A program made the position numbers and the translations under genes. 24,469 bases of DNA from contig DATFLL010000041.1 of assembly GCA_035267785.1 (NCBI GenBank), positions 1 to 24,469 of the forward strand. The letters run 5' to 3'. Position 1 is the stretch's first letter. The number at the start of each line of letters is the position of its first letter. Positions 22,319 to 24,469 of the stretch are shown here, in pieces. Source of the stretch: DATFLL01 sp035267785 (GTDB lineage: Bacteria; Pseudomonadota; Gammaproteobacteria; DATFLL01). The notes under the pieces were generated by a model. That model saw only the letters and a list, made by a program, of their open reading frames with translations. It was not told the DNA's origin and searched no databases.

Positions 22319-24469
22319 TCAGAACAGCTGCTCGGGGATAGCCGAACGATTCTCCTGCTCGCCCTGGTCCGTGTCCGGTGTGGTGCCTGTGGGCGCCTTG
22401 GGGACATGATCGGTACGGAAGATCTCGAAGATCGCGTTGGGGTCGCCCGCCGGGGCGGGCTTGCCGGTCTTGGAGTCGATACGCACCGAAACCATCCCGG
22501 GCGGCTGCTCAAGCGGCTTTTCCGGCACGTCCTTCAGCGCCGCACCCATATATTCGATCCACATCGGCAGCGCCGCCCGCGCGCCGGTTTCGTGGTCTCC
22601 CAGCGGCCGGGGGCTGTCGAATCCGACCCAGGCGGTCGTCACCGTATCGGAATTGAAACCGGAAAACCAGGCGTCACGCTGGTCGTTGGTGGTCCCCGTC
22701 TTACCGGCCAGGTCCCGCCGGTGAAGAACCAGCGCACCGCGACCGGTACCGTGACGAATGACATCACGCATCATGGTGGTCATCAGGTAGCTGATCCGCG
22801 GCGTAAGCACGCGCGGCGCGGGTCGCAGCGGGGGCGTCGATGCATCGGTCGAACCGGTATCCTGATCGCCGGGGGCTGAAAATCCAGGCGGCGGCGCCCC
22901 GGGCATGTGAAAGCCGTCCTTCGCCACCGACTGATCGGCCGCCGTGGCCGAGGCATCCGAAGCGGTGACCGCCACGGGCATCAGAATGTCCTCGCCCGGC
23001 TCGGGCACCGAGGTGGCGGCGGACTGCGCCGCCGACCCGGCAGTCCCCTGCCCCGATTGTCCACCCGACTCGTCCCCCTGGTCGACCTGGCAGTCGGTGC
23101 AGGCCTGCAGGGGATCGGTCTGCAGCAGCAAATGCCCATCGGGCCCGTAGACCCGGTCGATGAAGTAGGGCTCGACGCGGAACCCTCCATTAGCGAAGAC
23201 GGAATAGCCACGCGCCAGCTGCAGAGGCGTCAGCGAGCCGCTGCCCAGCGCCAGAGACAGGTCATGCGGCAGGTGCTGTGGGTCGAAACCGAAGCGTTTG
23301 ACGTAGCGCAGCGCGTAACCAATGCCAATGGCGCGCAGCAATCGGATGGACACCAAGTTGCGCGAATGGATCAGCCCCACGCGCAACCGTGTCGGGCCGA
23401 AGAAGTGACCGCTGTAGTTCTCCGGCCGCCATGTGGCCTCCAGACCGGGGTCGTCGAAAACCACCGGAGCGTCGTTGATGATGCTCGCGGCAGTGTATCC
23501 CTTGGCCAACGCCGCCGAATAGACGAAAGGCTTGAAGCTCGAACCGGGCTGGCGTTCGGCCTGAACAACGCGGTTGAACTTGCTGCGGTAGTAGTCAAAG
23601 CCGCCCACCAGCGCCTGGATCGCCCCATCACGCGGTCGCAGCGAGACCAGCGCGCCGGAGACGGCGGGGACCTCGGCCAGCTCCCAGCAATGATCATTTT
23701 CCGGCCGCACCCGGATCACGTCGCCGGCCTTGAGAATGTCTGCAGCCGTCTCGGGCTTGGGCCCACGGTGGTTATCGTCGATGTAGGGCCGCGCCCAGGA
23801 CAGGCCCGACCACGGGATCTCCACGACCTCCCCGCCCGCGACATAGGCATAGACGGATTGTTCGTCCACGCGGATGACCACCGCCGGCTTCAGCCCGCCC
23901 ACGGTCTTCATGTCATCGAGCAGCGCATCCCAGGCCGGTGGGTCGCCGTCGATCAAGGGGTCGGTGTGGCGCTCGGCGCCGCGGTAGCCGTGGCGCATAT
24001 CGTAGGCGACCAGGGCATCGCGCAAGGCCTTGTTGGCCGAGGTCTGACGTTTGGCGTCAATCGTGGTGTAGACGCGATAGCCCTCGGTGTAGGCCTCGTT
24101 GCCGAAGCGCTGAACCATGGCCGCGCGCACCATTTCGGCGATGTAGGGCGCGACCACCTCGACGGACTGGCCGTGGTAACTGGATGTGTCCGGCTCGGCC
24201 AATGCGTCCTCATACTGCTGGTCGGTGATGAAGTGCAGCTCGTGCATACGGCGCAGGACGTAGTTGCGCCGCTCCATCGCCCGGCGGGAGTTGGCCAGCG
24301 GGTTGTAGCGAGAAGGGGCCTTGGGCAGACCGGCGATCATGGCCATCTGGGCGATGTCCAGGTCGCGCAGTTCCTTGCCGTAATACACCTGAGCGGCGGC
24401 ACCCACGCCGTAGGCGCGATTGCCGAGATAGATCTTGTTCAGGTACAGCTCGAGGATTTCCTGCTTGGT
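22319..24469 (-). CDS. mrcA: Penicillin-binding protein 1A (bifunctional class A PBP), 5' end outside window
   Basis: The last 716 residues of a class A PBP that polymerises and cross-links peptidoglycan. The frame is open to the right edge: the first visible residues TKQEILELYLNKIYLGNRAYG belong to the GT51 transglycosylase domain, whose catalytic Glu and membrane anchor are outside. An OB-like domain precedes the transpeptidase domain. The active-site motifs are Ser310 in SSFK, Ser369 in SRN, and Lys590 in KTGTTN (fragment numbering). Between a CTDC motif (457-460) and RVLTPRISYL (553) lies a ~92-residue Gly/Ala/Ser/Asp-rich low-complexity insert, longer than the E. coli PBP1A counterpart as I remember it. 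In pseudomonads this gene lies next to pilMNOPQ, which I would expect just beyond the right edge. Confidence 0.96.
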   Translation of the reverse strand, partial: TKQEILELYLNKIYLGNRAYGVGAAAQVYYGKELRDLDIAQMAMIAGLPKAPSRYNPLANSRRAMERRNYVLRRMHELHFITDQQYEDALAEPDTSSYHGQSVEVVAPYIAEMVRAAMVQRFGNEAYTEGYRVYTTIDAKRQTSANKALRDALVAYDMRHGYRGAERHTDPLIDGDPPAWDALLDDMKTVGGLKPAVVIRVDEQSVYAYVAGGEVVEIPWSGLSWARPYIDDNHRGPKPETAADILKAGDVIRVRPENDHCWELAEVPAVSGALVSLRPRDGAIQALVGGFDYYRSKFNRVVQAERQPGSSFKPFVYSAALAKGYTAASIINDAPVVFDDPGLEATWRPENYSGHFFGPTRLRVGLIHSRNLVSIRLLRAIGIGYALRYVKRFGFDPQHLPHDLSLALGSGSLTPLQLARGYSVFANGGFRVEPYFIDRVYGPDGHLLLQTDPLQACTDCQVDQGDESGGQSGQGTAGSAAQSAATSVPEPGEDILMPVAVTASDASATAADQSVAKDGFHMPGAPPPGFSAPGDQDTGSTDASTPPLRPAPRVLTPRISYLMTTMMRDVIRHGTGRGALVLHRRDLAGKTGTTNDQRDAWFSGFNSDTVTTAWVGFDSPRPLGDHETGARAALPMWIEYMGAALKDVPEKPLEQPPGMVSVRIDSKTGKPAPAGDPNAIFEIFRTDHVPKAPTGTTPDTDQGEQENRSAIPEQLF

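Overview
This window looks like a chromosomal stretch from a GC-rich gammaproteobacterium. rhlB runs divergently from trxA-rho, as in Escherichia coli. A later block, rpmE - secreted nuclease - malic enzyme - penicillin-binding protein 1A, follows an order I recall from pseudomonads and related gammaproteobacteria. Thioredoxin, Rho and L31 are very close to the E. coli proteins. Together with the cbb3 and Cu-oxidase assembly genes and a large glycogen cluster, this suggests an aerobic or microaerobic member near Chromatiales/Ectothiorhodospiraceae. The exact genus cannot be told from this sequence. I see no rRNA, tRNA, IS element, phage gene or CRISPR array.

Layout. (1) 1-1601: the 3' end of a cbb3 oxidase maturation cluster (ccoG, cut by the window edge; ccoH; a small two-helix membrane protein). 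(2) 1630-10072: an alpha-glucan/glycogen cluster with divergent operons, glgB-glgA leftward and glgC - GH57 hydrolase - malQ rightward, sharing a 171-bp control region. (3) 10304-12291: a compact copper-delivery operon (CtaG-type assembly factor, PCu(A)C chaperone, Sco lipoprotein). (4) 12317-14896: glgP, separated from the glycogen cluster by the copper genes. (5) 15233-18486: rhlB, trxA and rho. (6) 18659-20220: a DUF3135-like small protein, rpmE and a secreted thermonuclease-like protein. (7) 20301-21587: a short malic enzyme. (8) 21637-24469, leftward: an uncharacterised 209-aa protein downstream of PBP1A, which is cut by the right edge.

How the genes work together. GlgC makes ADP-glucose, GlgA polymerises it and GlgB branches it. 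GlgP, MalQ and probably the GH57 enzyme remobilise or remodel the glucan; no GlgX-type debranching enzyme is visible here. CcoG/CcoH and the CtaG/PCu(A)C/Sco trio serve copper and redox maturation of haem-copper oxidases, although no oxidase subunit gene lies in the window. RhlB, TrxA, Rho and L31 are housekeeping RNA, redox, termination and ribosome functions.

Most of the region is ordinary core genome, and I found no convincing new multi-gene system. The points most worth a second look are: the inverted repeat over a predicted trxA promoter together with a TTG start for trxA; a rpmE terminator that overlaps the start of the nuclease gene; the expanded CxxC-bounded insert in PBP1A; the uncharacterised 209-aa protein with a possible degenerate nucleotidyltransferase core; and the GH57 enzyme embedded in the glycogen operon.
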